64,000 nt of DNA from Pseudomonas lurida (GTDB taxonomy: Bacteria; Pseudomonadota; Gammaproteobacteria; Pseudomonadales; Pseudomonadaceae), in contig NZ_JAAMRE010000035.1 of NCBI RefSeq assembly GCF_013522705.1, positions 1 to 64,000 of the forward strand, read 5' to 3'. Shown piece by piece: positions 52,431 to 61,116 of the stretch. The notes beneath the pieces are model-generated. The model ran no database searches. It had not been told where the DNA came from and worked only from the letters and a program-made list of their open reading frames with translations. The stretch's first letter is position 1, and each line of letters begins with the position of its first letter. The translations under genes were made by a program, and so were the position numbers.

Positions 52431-52904
52431 TTACAAGGAAGTTTTCAGGCCCAGCTGCTCGGCGGCCTGGACGGCACAGGCTTCGTCCTGCGCCGCGCCA
52501 CCGGCACCGGCAATGCCCAGGGCGCCGACCAGTTCGGCGTCGGCAAACAACGGCACGCCGCCACCGAGCAACAGCAATTCAGGCAAGGTGTTAAGGTTGG
52601 CCGCTTCCGGGTTGTTGCGGGCGCGCTCGGCAAACAGCCGGGTGGCGGTCTTGCTCGACAGCGCGGTGTAGGCCTTGCGCTGGCTGGCGAGGCTGTTGTG
52701 CGGCCCGACCCCATCGGCGCGCAGGGCCAGCAACGGGTTGCCGCCGCGATCGAGCACGGTCAGCGCGGCGTTGCAGTGGGCCAGGCTGGCGTCGGCCAAT
52801 TGGCGCGCTGTACGCAGGTCCAGATCGGCATGGCGCGGCAATTGCGGCGCGGCCTGGGCGGCGCTGGTCAGCGCCAGGCTTAAAAACAAAGCAGTGCGAT
52901 ACAT
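52431..52904 (-). CDS. Secreted GlcG/HbpS-family protein
   Basis: 157 residues from ATG 52904 (GGAG 8 nt upstream). Signal peptide ...ALTSAAQA-APQ. GlcG/HbpS core: LTVLDRGGNPLLALRADGVGPHNSLASQRKAYTALS, LPELLLLGGGVPLFADAELVGALGIAGAGG. Family members bind small ligands such as haem or corrinoids. The partner HIUase-like gene suggests a periplasmic pathway not yet defined. Confidence 0.85.
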   Translation of the reverse strand: MYRTALFLSLALTSAAQAAPQLPRHADLDLRTARQLADASLAHCNAALTVLDRGGNPLLALRADGVGPHNSLASQRKAYTALSSKTATRLFAERARNNPEAANLNTLPELLLLGGGVPLFADAELVGALGIAGAGGAAQDEACAVQAAEQLGLKTSL

Positions 52905-53005
52905 GGTGAAGGCTCCGTTGAACAGGCACCCACGGTAGCCAGTGAACGGGGTCAGAAACCGCACAATTGGATGACAGGTTTGTCATTAATCACCAGAGGT
53001 GAGGC

Positions 53006-53371
53006 ATGCAGGTGTTGTTAGTGGAAGACCAGCCGCAGCTGGCGCAACGCATGGCCCAGGGCTTGAGCGAGGCGGGTTTCGCCGTGGAAGTCGCGGCCAA
53101 TGGCATGGCCGCGCAGCGCTTTGTGGAAAGCTGCGTGTACGACCTGGTGATCCTGGACGTGATGTTGCCGGGCCTGAATGCGTGGAAGCTGCAGCAGGCG
53201 ATCCGTCAGCGAGGCGACACACCGCTGTTGTTCCTGACCACGCCGGGCGGGATCGAAGACCGTCTGCGCGGTTTGGAGCTGCATGAGGATGACTACCTGC
53301 TCAAACCGTTTGATGACAAGGCGCTGGTCGCGCGAGTCAAGAAACTGCTGCGGCGCGAACGTGGGCGCTAA
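53006..53371 (+). CDS. Receiver-only response regulator (truncated OmpR type)
   Basis: 121 residues. Acidic pair E7/D8 (VLLVEDQPQLA), phospho-acceptor Asp51 (LVILDVMLPG), Lys100 (YLLKPFDDKALVARV). It ends right after the receiver at RRERGR, with no winged-helix output domain, and no histidine kinase is adjacent. The CopR/QseB-like sequence suggests it arose by loss of the C-terminal domain. The stop overlaps the convergent AraC gene by 4 nt. Confidence 0.85.
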   Translation: MQVLLVEDQPQLAQRMAQGLSEAGFAVEVAANGMAAQRFVESCVYDLVILDVMLPGLNAWKLQQAIRQRGDTPLLFLTTPGGIEDRLRGLELHEDDYLLKPFDDKALVARVKKLLRRERGR

Positions 53372-54372
53372 CCCAAGCCTTCTCTGAACTGCCCCGGCGT
53401 CATCCCCGTCCAGCGCTTGAACGCGCGGTTGAAGCTGCTGGTATCGGCAAACCCCAACAGGTGGCTGATCTCGGCCAACGAACAGTGCGGATCACGCAGG
53501 TGCAGTAACGCCAGGTTCTGCCGGCATTGATTGAGCAACGCATCGAACCGACAGCCTTCGTCCGCCAGATGCCGTTGCAGGCTGCGCAGGCTCAGGTGCA
53601 GGGCCTGGGCAACGCGTTCGGCGCTGGGCTCGCCGTCGGGTAATTGCGCTTCGATGGCCGCACGCACCTTGCGCTCCCAAGTCAGCGGTTGCAGCTGCGC
53701 GAGGGTGCGTTTGAGCACGGCTTCGTTGTGTTCGGCCAGCTCCGGGTTGGCGTCGTCCAAGTGACTGTCGAAGTCGCGCGCGGCGAACTCCAGGCGGTCT
53801 TCGTCGGCGGCGAACAATACCGGCGCACGGAACACGGTGTGCCATGGTGTCGGATCGGCCGGTGGCGGGCGACGCAGATACACAGCCAACGGCGCGTAAT
53901 CTCGCCCCAGGCGATTGCGGCAGGTGCGCACGTAAATCGCCGCGAACGCATCGATCGCCTCGAACGCCGGCGCCGGGTTGCCTGGCGGTTGCAGCAGGCG
54001 AAACCGGTAGCGCTCGCCGTCGCGGCTCAACTCCAGGGTCAAGGCATCACTGACCACCTGGTGGTAACGCACGATGCGTTCGAATACCTCGCGCAAACTG
54101 CCGCTGGCGACCAGCGCATAGCCCAGCGCGTGAAACGTGGTGGGGCTGACAAACCGCGACACCCGCAAGCCGATCGCCGGATCGCCGCTGACCTGCACCG
54201 CCAGTTCCCACAGGCGCGTGGTGGCCGACAGCGGGTAGCGCGCGTTGGGGTCGTCCATCAACTGCGGATCGACCCCGGCCTCGCGGCACAGCGCGGCGCT
54301 GTCCAGGCCCAGGGCATCGAGCTGTTTGCGCAGGGCGCGGGTCCAGCTGGCGAGGGAGGTGGGTTCGGTCAT
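53368..54372 (-). CDS. AraC-family regulator (OruR/PF12625 type)
   Basis: 334 residues. N-terminal PF12625-type domain (LDSAALCREAGVDPQLMDDPNARYPL, FVSPTTFHALGYALVASGSLREVFERI) and C-terminal HTH (AQALHLSLRSLQRHLADEGCRF, LLGFADTSSFNRAFKRWTGMTPGQFR). Divergent from the desaturase at 54474 with about 100 nt between, so it likely controls that gene in response to a fatty acid or related ligand (inference). Confidence 0.88.
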   Translation of the reverse strand: MTEPTSLASWTRALRKQLDALGLDSAALCREAGVDPQLMDDPNARYPLSATTRLWELAVQVSGDPAIGLRVSRFVSPTTFHALGYALVASGSLREVFERIVRYHQVVSDALTLELSRDGERYRFRLLQPPGNPAPAFEAIDAFAAIYVRTCRNRLGRDYAPLAVYLRRPPPADPTPWHTVFRAPVLFAADEDRLEFAARDFDSHLDDANPELAEHNEAVLKRTLAQLQPLTWERKVRAAIEAQLPDGEPSAERVAQALHLSLRSLQRHLADEGCRFDALLNQCRQNLALLHLRDPHCSLAEISHLLGFADTSSFNRAFKRWTGMTPGQFREGLG

Positions 54373-54473
54373 GATGATTGGCGTGTGCGGTCAACAGGTT
54401 GGCGTGTGAGGCTTGCGTCCTGCGCGAGCGCCTGGTGCAGGATGTAAACCTCGATAAACAAGAGGATGGGAGC

Positions 54474-55553
54474 ATGGACGGTACTTCTGCAAGTCCCCAA
54501 TCGCTGAATGCACAACAACGTTCGGCGCACATTCGCGAAGTCGTACTCGCCGAAGGCGTGCGCCTGCGCCAGCAACACCCGTGGCTGCAGCATCAGGACG
54601 CTCTGGGTGCCGGCATTCTGGCCTTCGCGCTGTTGGGCATGCTTGGCTCGGCGGCGCTGTACATCAGCGGGCATATGGCCTGGTGGGTGTGCCTGCTGCT
54701 CAACGCATTTTTCGCTTCACTGACCCACGAGCTGGAACACGACCTGATCCACAGCATGTACTTTCGCAAGCAGCGTGTGCCGCACAACCTGATGATGGGC
54801 CTGGTATGGCTGGCGCGGCCGAGCACCATCAACCCGTGGATCCGTCGCCACCTGCACCTGAACCATCACAAGGTCTCCGGCACCGAGGCCGACATGGAGG
54901 AGCGCGCAATCACCAACGGCGAGCCGTGGGGCCTGGCGCGCTTGTTGATGGTGGGCGATAACGTGATGTCGGCCTTTATCCGCATGCTGCGGGCCAAGAC
55001 CTGGAGCCATAAATTCAAGATTCTCAAGCGCGCGCTGCTGGTTTATGCGCCGCTGGCGCTGCTGCATTGGGGCGCGTGGTACGTGTTTCTAGGGTTCCAC
55101 GCCGCCAACGGCATCGCCAGCCTGCTCGGCGCGCCCATCGCCTGGTCGGAAGGCACTTTGCAGATGATGCACGTGATCGATATCGCCGCCGTGGTGATCA
55201 TCGGCCCCAATGTACTGCGCACGTTCTGCCTGCACTTTGTCAGCTCCAACATGCACTACTACGGCGATGTGGAACCGGGCAATGTGATCCAGCAGACCCA
55301 GGTGCTGAACCCGTGGTGGATGTGGCCGTTGCAGGCGTTCTGCTTCAACTTCGGCAGCACCCACGGGATTCATCATTTTGTGGTGAAGGAACCGTTCTAT
55401 ATCCGCCAGATGACGGCCAAGGTGGCGCATAAAGTGATGGCTGAAATAGGGGTGCGCTTTAATGATTTCGGCACGTTTGCGCGGGCCAATCGGCTGGAGC
55501 CCATGGCGGCAGCCAATGCCGGCCTCAAACCGGCGGAAACGGCGCTGCGCTGA
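54474..55553 (+). CDS. Fatty-acid desaturase family membrane protein
   Basis: 359 residues from ATG 54474 (GGGAG upstream; the longer frame from 54378 has no start signals). His boxes HELEHD, HLNHH and HGIHH with four hydrophobic spans (AWWVCLLLNAFFASL, RALLVYAPLALLHWG...) place it in the PF00487 desaturase/hydroxylase group. It differs from the DesA copy at 43098. Substrate unknown. Confidence 0.85.
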   Translation: MDGTSASPQSLNAQQRSAHIREVVLAEGVRLRQQHPWLQHQDALGAGILAFALLGMLGSAALYISGHMAWWVCLLLNAFFASLTHELEHDLIHSMYFRKQRVPHNLMMGLVWLARPSTINPWIRRHLHLNHHKVSGTEADMEERAITNGEPWGLARLLMVGDNVMSAFIRMLRAKTWSHKFKILKRALLVYAPLALLHWGAWYVFLGFHAANGIASLLGAPIAWSEGTLQMMHVIDIAAVVIIGPNVLRTFCLHFVSSNMHYYGDVEPGNVIQQTQVLNPWWMWPLQAFCFNFGSTHGIHHFVVKEPFYIRQMTAKVAHKVMAEIGVRFNDFGTFARANRLEPMAAANAGLKPAETALR

Positions 55554-55595
55554 GGTGCGGTGGCCGGTTGAGGTGGCGAGTCTGGCCGCCCGTGC

Positions 55596-56057
55596 TCAGT
55601 CGTTGAAGGCACGGATATGCGCGGCCAACTCGGCCAACGCCGAATCGTCGGCCCTGGCGCAGTCATGGGACGAGAGATAGCCCTCATAGCGATCAAAAAA
55701 CTTATCCATGCGAGAGCTGATTTTTTTGAATGCGCTGTCTTCGCCCGTTCCGTGCATCGGGAACAGTTTGGCGTGCAAATGATCGACGCCGTAACCCTCC
55801 AGAATCATGCCGGTCCTCGCCACGCCCGCAAGCGCCTGGTCAATCAGCCGTGCGGTCTTCTTGGCCGCAACCACCAATTCGCACAGCACCTCGTCCGACT
55901 GGGCAAACCCATAGCTGCCGTAATGAGCCTTGGGAATCACCACACTGAACCCTGGGGTGTTGGGGAAGATGGAGAGGAAAGCCATGTGGCTCTGGTCTTC
56001 CCATAACAAGTGGGCAGGGGCGGTGCCGCGAGCGATGTTGCAGAAGATACAGTCCAT
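55596..56057 (-). CDS. HIT-family nucleotide hydrolase
   Basis: 153 residues, MDCIFCNIARGTAPAHLLWED start with CxxC, then AFLSIFPNTPGFSVVIPKAHY and the HIT motif GVDHLHAKLFPMHG. The first two His are present; the third motif His is Lys (HLHAKLF), a variant seen in one HIT subgroup. Acts on nucleotide phosphates such as AMP derivatives. Cytosolic; single gene. Confidence 0.88.
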   Translation of the reverse strand: MDCIFCNIARGTAPAHLLWEDQSHMAFLSIFPNTPGFSVVIPKAHYGSYGFAQSDEVLCELVVAAKKTARLIDQALAGVARTGMILEGYGVDHLHAKLFPMHGTGEDSAFKKISSRMDKFFDRYEGYLSSHDCARADDSALAELAAHIRAFND

Positions 56058-56142
56058 CAGACGACGTCCTCGTTTTCGTCAAAGGGGCGGGCAGCGTGCC
56101 CGGTGAACTTCGATGGTTCAAACCTGGCATTGTTTTGTGTCG

Positions 56143-57339
56143 CTAGTGTGTAAAGCGCTGACCCGGCGCCACGACGTCCGGTTCGACGCGATAGCTCGCC
56201 GGGCTGAACACCCGCGTCACCACCAGCATCGCCAGCACCGTGGCGGTCAGCACCCACCAGGCGCTGACGAAGTCGCCGGTGAGCTGGCGCAGCCAACCGG
56301 TCATCCACGGTGAAATGGCGTTGATCAAAAAGCCCACGCCTTGCACAAAGGCCGCCAGTTGCCCGGCATGGCGAGGGTCGCGGTGGTGGTCGAGGGTCAG
56401 CAGCAGGCTCAGGGCAAAGCAGGCGCCCAGGCCGAAGCCGCACAAGGCCACCCACAGGTGGGGGTAGTCCAACGGCGCGAAGATCAGTCCGAGGTAACCC
56501 ACGGTTTGTGCCAACAGGCTGATGACCAGCAACGGACGACGGTCGACACCGCGTTGTGCCAGCACCGGCATCAGCAGCGCCGCGATCACTTGGAAAATGG
56601 TCATGTACGCCAGCAGCGAGCCGCTGGGCAGCACGCCCCAGCCCAGTTGCTGGTAATAAGCCGGCAGCCAGGCCACCAGGCTCATGTAGCCGCAGTTCAC
56701 CAGGCCGAAATACAACGCCAATAACCACGCACGCCGATTGCGCAGGCCCTTCAATGCGGGCGCCACCTGCGAGTTGCGCGCCGCGCCCAACGGCAGCCAG
56801 GCCCACAGCAGCAACGCGCCGAGTGCCGGCAACAGCCAGACCCCGAGCCCCGCCTGCCACTGAGCAAAGTGCGTAGCCACTACCGGGCTGAGCAATGCCG
56901 CCAGCCCGCCACCGGCCATCAATGAAGCCGAATACACCCCCATCGCCACCGGCACGCGATGACGAAACTCGCGCTTGATCATCGCTGGTACCAGCGCCTG
57001 GATCAGCGCCACGCCGGCCCCGCCGAGCAATGCCGTGACCAGCAGCGCCGACGCCTGCCCCATCAACCAACGCGCCAGGCAGGCCAGCAGGATCATCATC
57101 AGCCCCAGGGCGATGCCACGCCGCTCGCCCAGGCGTGCTTCCACCCGCACGCCGATCAGCGCCACCAGGCCCATGCACACTACCGGCAGGCTGGTCAGCA
57201 GGGCGCTGCTCTGGAAACTCAAACCGGTGGCGTGGCGGATTTCGCCCAGTAGCGGGCTGATGGAACTGAGGATCGGCCGCAGGTTCAGGCCCAGCACCAG
57301 CAATAGTCCCCAGCCGGCGAGGGATTTATTCAATGTCAT
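56143..57339 (-). CDS. CynX/NimT-type MFS transporter
   Basis: 398 residues from ATG 57339. Twelve hydrophobic spans; LGLNLRPILSSISPLLGEI and SLPVVCMGLVALIGVRVEARLGERRG after the second span are typical of CynX/NimT. Substrate (cyanate, nitroimidazole or other) not deducible. Divergent from the LysR gene at 57446, which is its probable regulator. Confidence 0.88.
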   Translation of the reverse strand: MTLNKSLAGWGLLLVLGLNLRPILSSISPLLGEIRHATGLSFQSSALLTSLPVVCMGLVALIGVRVEARLGERRGIALGLMMILLACLARWLMGQASALLVTALLGGAGVALIQALVPAMIKREFRHRVPVAMGVYSASLMAGGGLAALLSPVVATHFAQWQAGLGVWLLPALGALLLWAWLPLGAARNSQVAPALKGLRNRRAWLLALYFGLVNCGYMSLVAWLPAYYQQLGWGVLPSGSLLAYMTIFQVIAALLMPVLAQRGVDRRPLLVISLLAQTVGYLGLIFAPLDYPHLWVALCGFGLGACFALSLLLTLDHHRDPRHAGQLAAFVQGVGFLINAISPWMTGWLRQLTGDFVSAWWVLTATVLAMLVVTRVFSPASYRVEPDVVAPGQRFTH

Positions 57340-57445
57340 GCAGGCCGCTCCGGGCACGATGGGAGGTGAAGTATGGGCAGCCCTGGGGGTATTCTGAAAT
57401 TAAATATAACCATGCCAATCAGTGGCAAACACAATGGTGATGTGG

Positions 57446-58288
57446 ATGTTCGACCCCGTGTTATTGCGCAGCTTTGTCGCCGTGGTGGACTGCGGCAACT
57501 TCACTCGCGCCGCCGAGCGCCTGCACCTGACCCAGTCCACCGTGAGCCAGCAGATCCGCCGTCTGGAGGACGCGGTGACGTGTCAGTTGCTCGACCGCGA
57601 CCAGCGCCGCGTGGTCGCCACCACCGAAGGCGAGCGCTTGCTGGCATACGCCAGGCGCATCCTGGCGCTGCATGAAGAGGCAGCTGAAGTGCTGATCAGC
57701 CAACAGAGCGACGGCGTGCTGCGCCTGGGGGTGCCGGAAGATTTTGCCGCCGAGCGCCTGATGCCGCTGTTGTCGTCATTCGTGCAGGCTTATCCACGGG
57801 TGCGTCTGGAGGTCACCAGTGGTTTGGGCCCCGAGTTGCAACGTCAATACCGGGCCGGCGAATTCGATGTGCTGCTGGTCAAGCAAATGGGCGACAGCGC
57901 CGACTGCCTGGCCTCGTGGCCCGAGCCGCTGTGCTGGGTGGACAGCCGCACCACACCATCCGTGGGGCGCGACCCGTTGCCGTTGGTGGCCTTCCCGGTG
58001 GGCGGCCTGTACCGCAATGAAATGCTGCAGCACCTGGAAGTGGGCGGCTGGCGCTGGCGTATCGGTTACTCAAGCGCGAGTTTGGCCAGCGTGTGTTCGG
58101 CGGTGGCGGCTGGGCTGGGGGTGAGCCTGTTGCCGCGCCGGGTGGTGCAGCCAGGGCATGTGGAATTGGGGCCTGACAGCGGTCTGCCCGAAGTGCAAGG
58201 CGTGCGCCTGGCGTTGTATGCCCGCCATGGCCTGAGTGCGGCGGGGCAGTGCTTACAGGCTCAGTTGTTCGATTTGTGCGCGAAGTGA
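57446..58288 (+). CDS. LysR-family regulator
   Basis: 280 residues from ATG 57446 (GGTGATG upstream); in-frame GTG/ATG starts at 57422, 57434 and 57440 are possible. HTH: LLRSFVAVVDCGNFTRAAERLHLTQSTVSQQIRRLE. A C-terminal effector domain follows. Divergent from the CynX-type gene (106 nt), so it is probably its regulator. Confidence 0.88.
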   Translation: MFDPVLLRSFVAVVDCGNFTRAAERLHLTQSTVSQQIRRLEDAVTCQLLDRDQRRVVATTEGERLLAYARRILALHEEAAEVLISQQSDGVLRLGVPEDFAAERLMPLLSSFVQAYPRVRLEVTSGLGPELQRQYRAGEFDVLLVKQMGDSADCLASWPEPLCWVDSRTTPSVGRDPLPLVAFPVGGLYRNEMLQHLEVGGWRWRIGYSSASLASVCSAVAAGLGVSLLPRRVVQPGHVELGPDSGLPEVQGVRLALYARHGLSAAGQCLQAQLFDLCAK

Positions 58289-58343
58289 GGTGGAGACGGC
58301 CGGGTCACGGCTTGTATTTTTGGTTATTAATAAATAGCTTCTT

Positions 58344-58357
58344 ATTCCTTAACGAAT
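58344..58357. promoter_or_regulatory. AT-rich ATTC-N6-GAAT site upstream of the hydrolase gene
   Basis: TTATTCCTTAACGAATATAA is a short inverted repeat about 60 nt before the 58413 start, similar in style to the oscA upstream repeat. Candidate sulfur-regulon operator; inference. Confidence 0.4.
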
Positions 58358-58412
58358 ATAAACCGCGTCCCTATACTGCTCAGCACGTTAAACGCTGCAG
58401 GAGGGCACACCC

Positions 58413-58994
58413 ATGCACAGCGAGTCGATTCGTTATCTGATCGTGCCGGGCTGGCAAGGATCGCCGGACAATCATTGGCAAAGTCATTGGCAGCACAGCC
58501 TGCCCAACAGCGCGCGTGTGGAGCAGGCCGATTGGCTGACGCCGCGACGTGAAGACTGGGTTGCCGCGCTGGCCGAGGCGATCGCCGCCGACAGCACGCC
58601 GGTGATTCTCATCGCCCATAGCCTGCGCTGCATCACCGTGGCCCATTGGGCGGCCACCGCACCCGTGCAGTTCCTGCGGCAGGTGCGCGGCGCCTTGCTG
58701 GTGGCGCCGGCGGATGTGGAGCGTCCGGCCTGCTCGCCGGCCTTGCGCAATTTCGCGCCGATCCCCACCGACCTGTTGCCGTTCCCGAGCCAGGTGGTCA
58801 GCTCCGACAACGACAGCGCCGTCAGCGCCCCTCGGGCCCTGGAGTTGGCGCGCAACTGGGGGGCCGAAGCCGGCATTCTTTCGGGGGCAGGGCATATCAA
58901 CGTGAAGTCCGGTCATCAGCGCTGGGAGCAAGGCTTCGCCTACCTCTATCGCCTGCAAAGCCGCCTCGAGCAGCACGCCCGGCGCACCGCCTGA
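58413..58994 (+). CDS. RBBP9/YdeN-like alpha/beta hydrolase
   Basis: 193 residues. IRYLIVPGWQGSPDNHWQSHWQ is the RBBP9 family start. Nucleophile elbow LIAHSLRCIT puts Ser70 in H-S-L-R-C where the family normally has H-S-L-G-C. Asp in SSDNDSAVS and His in GAGHIN complete the triad. In Pseudomonas this gene often sits with sulfur-starvation genes. Substrate unknown. Confidence 0.85.
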   Translation: MHSESIRYLIVPGWQGSPDNHWQSHWQHSLPNSARVEQADWLTPRREDWVAALAEAIAADSTPVILIAHSLRCITVAHWAATAPVQFLRQVRGALLVAPADVERPACSPALRNFAPIPTDLLPFPSQVVSSDNDSAVSAPRALELARNWGAEAGILSGAGHINVKSGHQRWEQGFAYLYRLQSRLEQHARRTA

Positions 58995-59041
58995 TTTTTT
59001 TCAACGCCCCGTCCCTGGCGGACGTGGGGCGGGAGCTTGCC

Positions 59042-59968
59042 ATGAGTCTGCATGAAACCTTCGGTCAGCCACTGCTGACCTTCCCCGACGCGGAAAAAAG
59101 CCCGCTGAGCATCCGCGCCAAGGCGCTGGTGTTTGTCGACCCGCGCTCGCGCAAGCTGCGCGAAGAGCTGGAAACCCTCGCGCCGCGCGCTTTGCCCGTG
59201 CTGATTCGCGGCGAGACCGGCAGCGGTAAAGAGCTGCTGGCGCGGCATATCCACCGTGGCAGTGACCGTACGGGCTTGTTCGTCTCGGTTAATTGCGGCG
59301 CCATCAGCCCCACCTACGCCGACGCCGAATTGTTCGGCTACGCCGCCGGCAGCCACAGCGGCACCGCCAGCAGCCGCGCCGGCTGGTTTGGTTCGGCCAA
59401 TGGCGGCACCTTGTACCTGGATGAGATCGGCGACCTGCCGCTGCCGATCCAGGTCAAATTACTCGCTGCCCTGGAAAACCATGAAGTCACCCGCGTCGGC
59501 GCCCAGCAGCCGAGCCCGGTGGACGTGCGTCTGGTGGCCGCCACCAGCATCGACCTGGCGCAGGCCGTGGCCGCCGGCAAATTTCATGAGCGACTGTTTC
59601 ACTACCTGAGCGAAGGCCGGTTGGACCTACCCGCATTGCGCGAGCGGGTGGGCGATATTCTGTCGTTGGCCGAGTACTTCCTGGGCATCTACAGTCAGCG
59701 TCTTGACCTGCCGGTGCCGCTGATCAGCGAGGCCGCCCAGCGCGTGCTGGAAAGCCACAGCTGGCCGGGCAATACCCGTGAGCTGGAAAACGTCATTCAC
59801 TTTGCGCTCCTGGTGAGCAGCGGCGACGAAATTCTGCCGGAGCACCTGAACCTGCCGGCGGCGGGTTCGCCGCTGGAACAGGTGCGGAGGATTTACGCCC
59901 AGGCCAGCCCGGCCGAGCAGGAAACGTTGCGCCGATTCCTACATGAACAAAATGGAATATCAACGTGA
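59042..59968 (+). CDS. Sigma-54-interacting AAA+ protein without DNA-binding domain (SfnR-like)
   Basis: 308 residues from ATG 59042 (GGGAG upstream; the frame opens earlier without signals). AAA+ core: Walker A RGETGSGKELLARHIH, Walker B GGTLYLDEIGDLPLP, sensor NTRELENVIHFALLV. The sigma-54 contact loop, normally GAFTGA, reads GSHSGT (ELFGYAAGSHSGT). The protein ends about 30 residues after the AAA+ domain, so the usual Fis-type HTH is absent. It lies between the RBBP9-like and MetQ-like genes. Confidence 0.86.
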   Translation: MSLHETFGQPLLTFPDAEKSPLSIRAKALVFVDPRSRKLREELETLAPRALPVLIRGETGSGKELLARHIHRGSDRTGLFVSVNCGAISPTYADAELFGYAAGSHSGTASSRAGWFGSANGGTLYLDEIGDLPLPIQVKLLAALENHEVTRVGAQQPSPVDVRLVAATSIDLAQAVAAGKFHERLFHYLSEGRLDLPALRERVGDILSLAEYFLGIYSQRLDLPVPLISEAAQRVLESHSWPGNTRELENVIHFALLVSSGDEILPEHLNLPAAGSPLEQVRRIYAQASPAEQETLRRFLHEQNGIST

Positions 59969-60095
59969 ATAAAAGATATTGTTCGGGAATAAAAAATCTA
60001 GGTATTGTCCCCTGCATGCCGCGATAGCACTTCGCTGGCACACCACCCTACACACGGTCGTCAGAGACGCCCCGGACTGTCGATAAGGACACTGC

Positions 60096-60878
60096 ATGAA
60101 AAAGGTTCTGTTGTTTACCGCATTGGCCGCTGCCCTGACTGCCAGCTTCGCCCAGGCCAACGAGAAACTGGTGGTGGCCGCCACCCCGATCCCGCATGCC
60201 GAGATCCTCGAGCTGGTCAAGCCAACCCTGGCCAAAGAAGGCGTGGACCTGGAAATCAAAGTATTCACCGACTATGTGCAGCCCAACGTGCAAGTCGCTG
60301 AAAAGCGCCTGGACGCCAACTACTTCCAGACCCTGCCGTACCTGGAAAACTTCAACAAGGGCAAGGGCACCAACCTGGTGACCGTGGTGGGCGTGCACGT
60401 TGAACCGTTCGGCGGTTATTCGAAAAAAATCAAGAAAATTGAAGACCTGAAAGACGGCGCCACCGTGGCCATCCCGAACGAAGGCTCCAACAGCGGCCGC
60501 GCCCTGTTGCTGCTGCAGAAAGCCGGTGTGATCACCCTCAAAGACCCGACCAACGTCCTGGCTACGCCCAAAGACATCGCCAGCAACCCGAAACACCTCA
60601 AATTCAAAGAGCTGGAGTCGGCGCTGCTGCCCCGCGTGCTGGACCAGGTCGACCTGGACCTGATCAACACCAACTACGCGCTTGAAGCCGGCCTGAACCC
60701 GGCCAAGGATGCGCTGATCATCGAAGACGCCAAGTCGCCTTACGTAAACTTCCTGGTGGCTCGCCCGGACAACAAGGACAGCGACGCTATCCAGAAACTG
60801 TCCAAGGCCCTGACCAGCCCGGAAGTCAAAGCCTTCATCGAGAAGAAGTACAACGGCGCGGTTGTGCCGGCGTTCTGA
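60096..60878 (+). CDS. MetQ/NlpA-family substrate-binding protein
   Basis: 260 residues with signal peptide (TASFAQA-NEK) and no lipobox Cys, so a soluble periplasmic form. NlpA/MetQ signatures: KLVVAATPIPHAEILELVKP, YFQTLPYLENFN, GATVAIPNEGSNSGRALLLLQKAGVI, DLDLINTNYALEAGL. Binds methionine or a related sulfur compound. No MetI/MetN genes are adjacent; the downstream permeases are of the polar amino-acid type. Own terminator. Confidence 0.9.
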   Translation: MKKVLLFTALAAALTASFAQANEKLVVAATPIPHAEILELVKPTLAKEGVDLEIKVFTDYVQPNVQVAEKRLDANYFQTLPYLENFNKGKGTNLVTVVGVHVEPFGGYSKKIKKIEDLKDGATVAIPNEGSNSGRALLLLQKAGVITLKDPTNVLATPKDIASNPKHLKFKELESALLPRVLDQVDLDLINTNYALEAGLNPAKDALIIEDAKSPYVNFLVARPDNKDSDAIQKLSKALTSPEVKAFIEKKYNGAVVPAF

Positions 60879-60905
60879 TGTAAGCCAACACCCCTTCAAG
60901 GTTTC

Positions 60906-60941
60906 AACGCCGGCGGCTCACATAGCGTCGGCGTTTTTTAT
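60906..60941 (+). terminator. Terminator after the MetQ-like gene
   Basis: AACGCCGGCG ... CGTCGGCGTT with one mismatch, then TTTTTATG. Confidence 0.8.
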
Positions 60942-60967
60942 GTGTGGAATTCGCAATGCAAGCAAAA

Positions 60968-61000
60968 TGTGTGAGGGGGCTTGCTCCCTCCCACATTTGA
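60968..61000. repeat. REP hairpin
   Basis: GTGTGAGGGGGCTTGCTCCC followed by TCCCACA: typical Pseudomonas REP sequence, single copy, between the MetQ-like and amino-acid ABC genes. Confidence 0.75.
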
Positions 61001-61029
61001 TCTTCATCTCACAGTGGACCTTCAGCGTG

Positions 61030-61116
61030 TCAGAGCGCGCGGCTATTGATCGCCCTGCGCAACGCCACCAACCATTTCACCAACTCCTGCGGATCAATCG
61101 GTTTCGCTTTGTTCAT
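61030..61116 (-). CDS. Possible 28-residue small protein
   Basis: ATG 61116 with GAGGGAATGAAC upstream; short basic amphipathic peptide starting MNKAKPIDPQELVKWLVALR and ending at TGA 61030. It stands alone in the 447-nt gap between two sulfur/amino-acid transport units. Good ribosome binding site and helix-like sequence support it, but the length gives weak statistical support. Confidence 0.4.
   Translation of the reverse strand: MNKAKPIDPQELVKWLVALRRAINSRAL

Noticed and set aside
56057..57178. 373-codon minus-strand frame overlapping the CynX-type gene
   Set aside because: Same strand but shifted frame, no spans or motifs; the MFS frame has twelve spans and a correct start.
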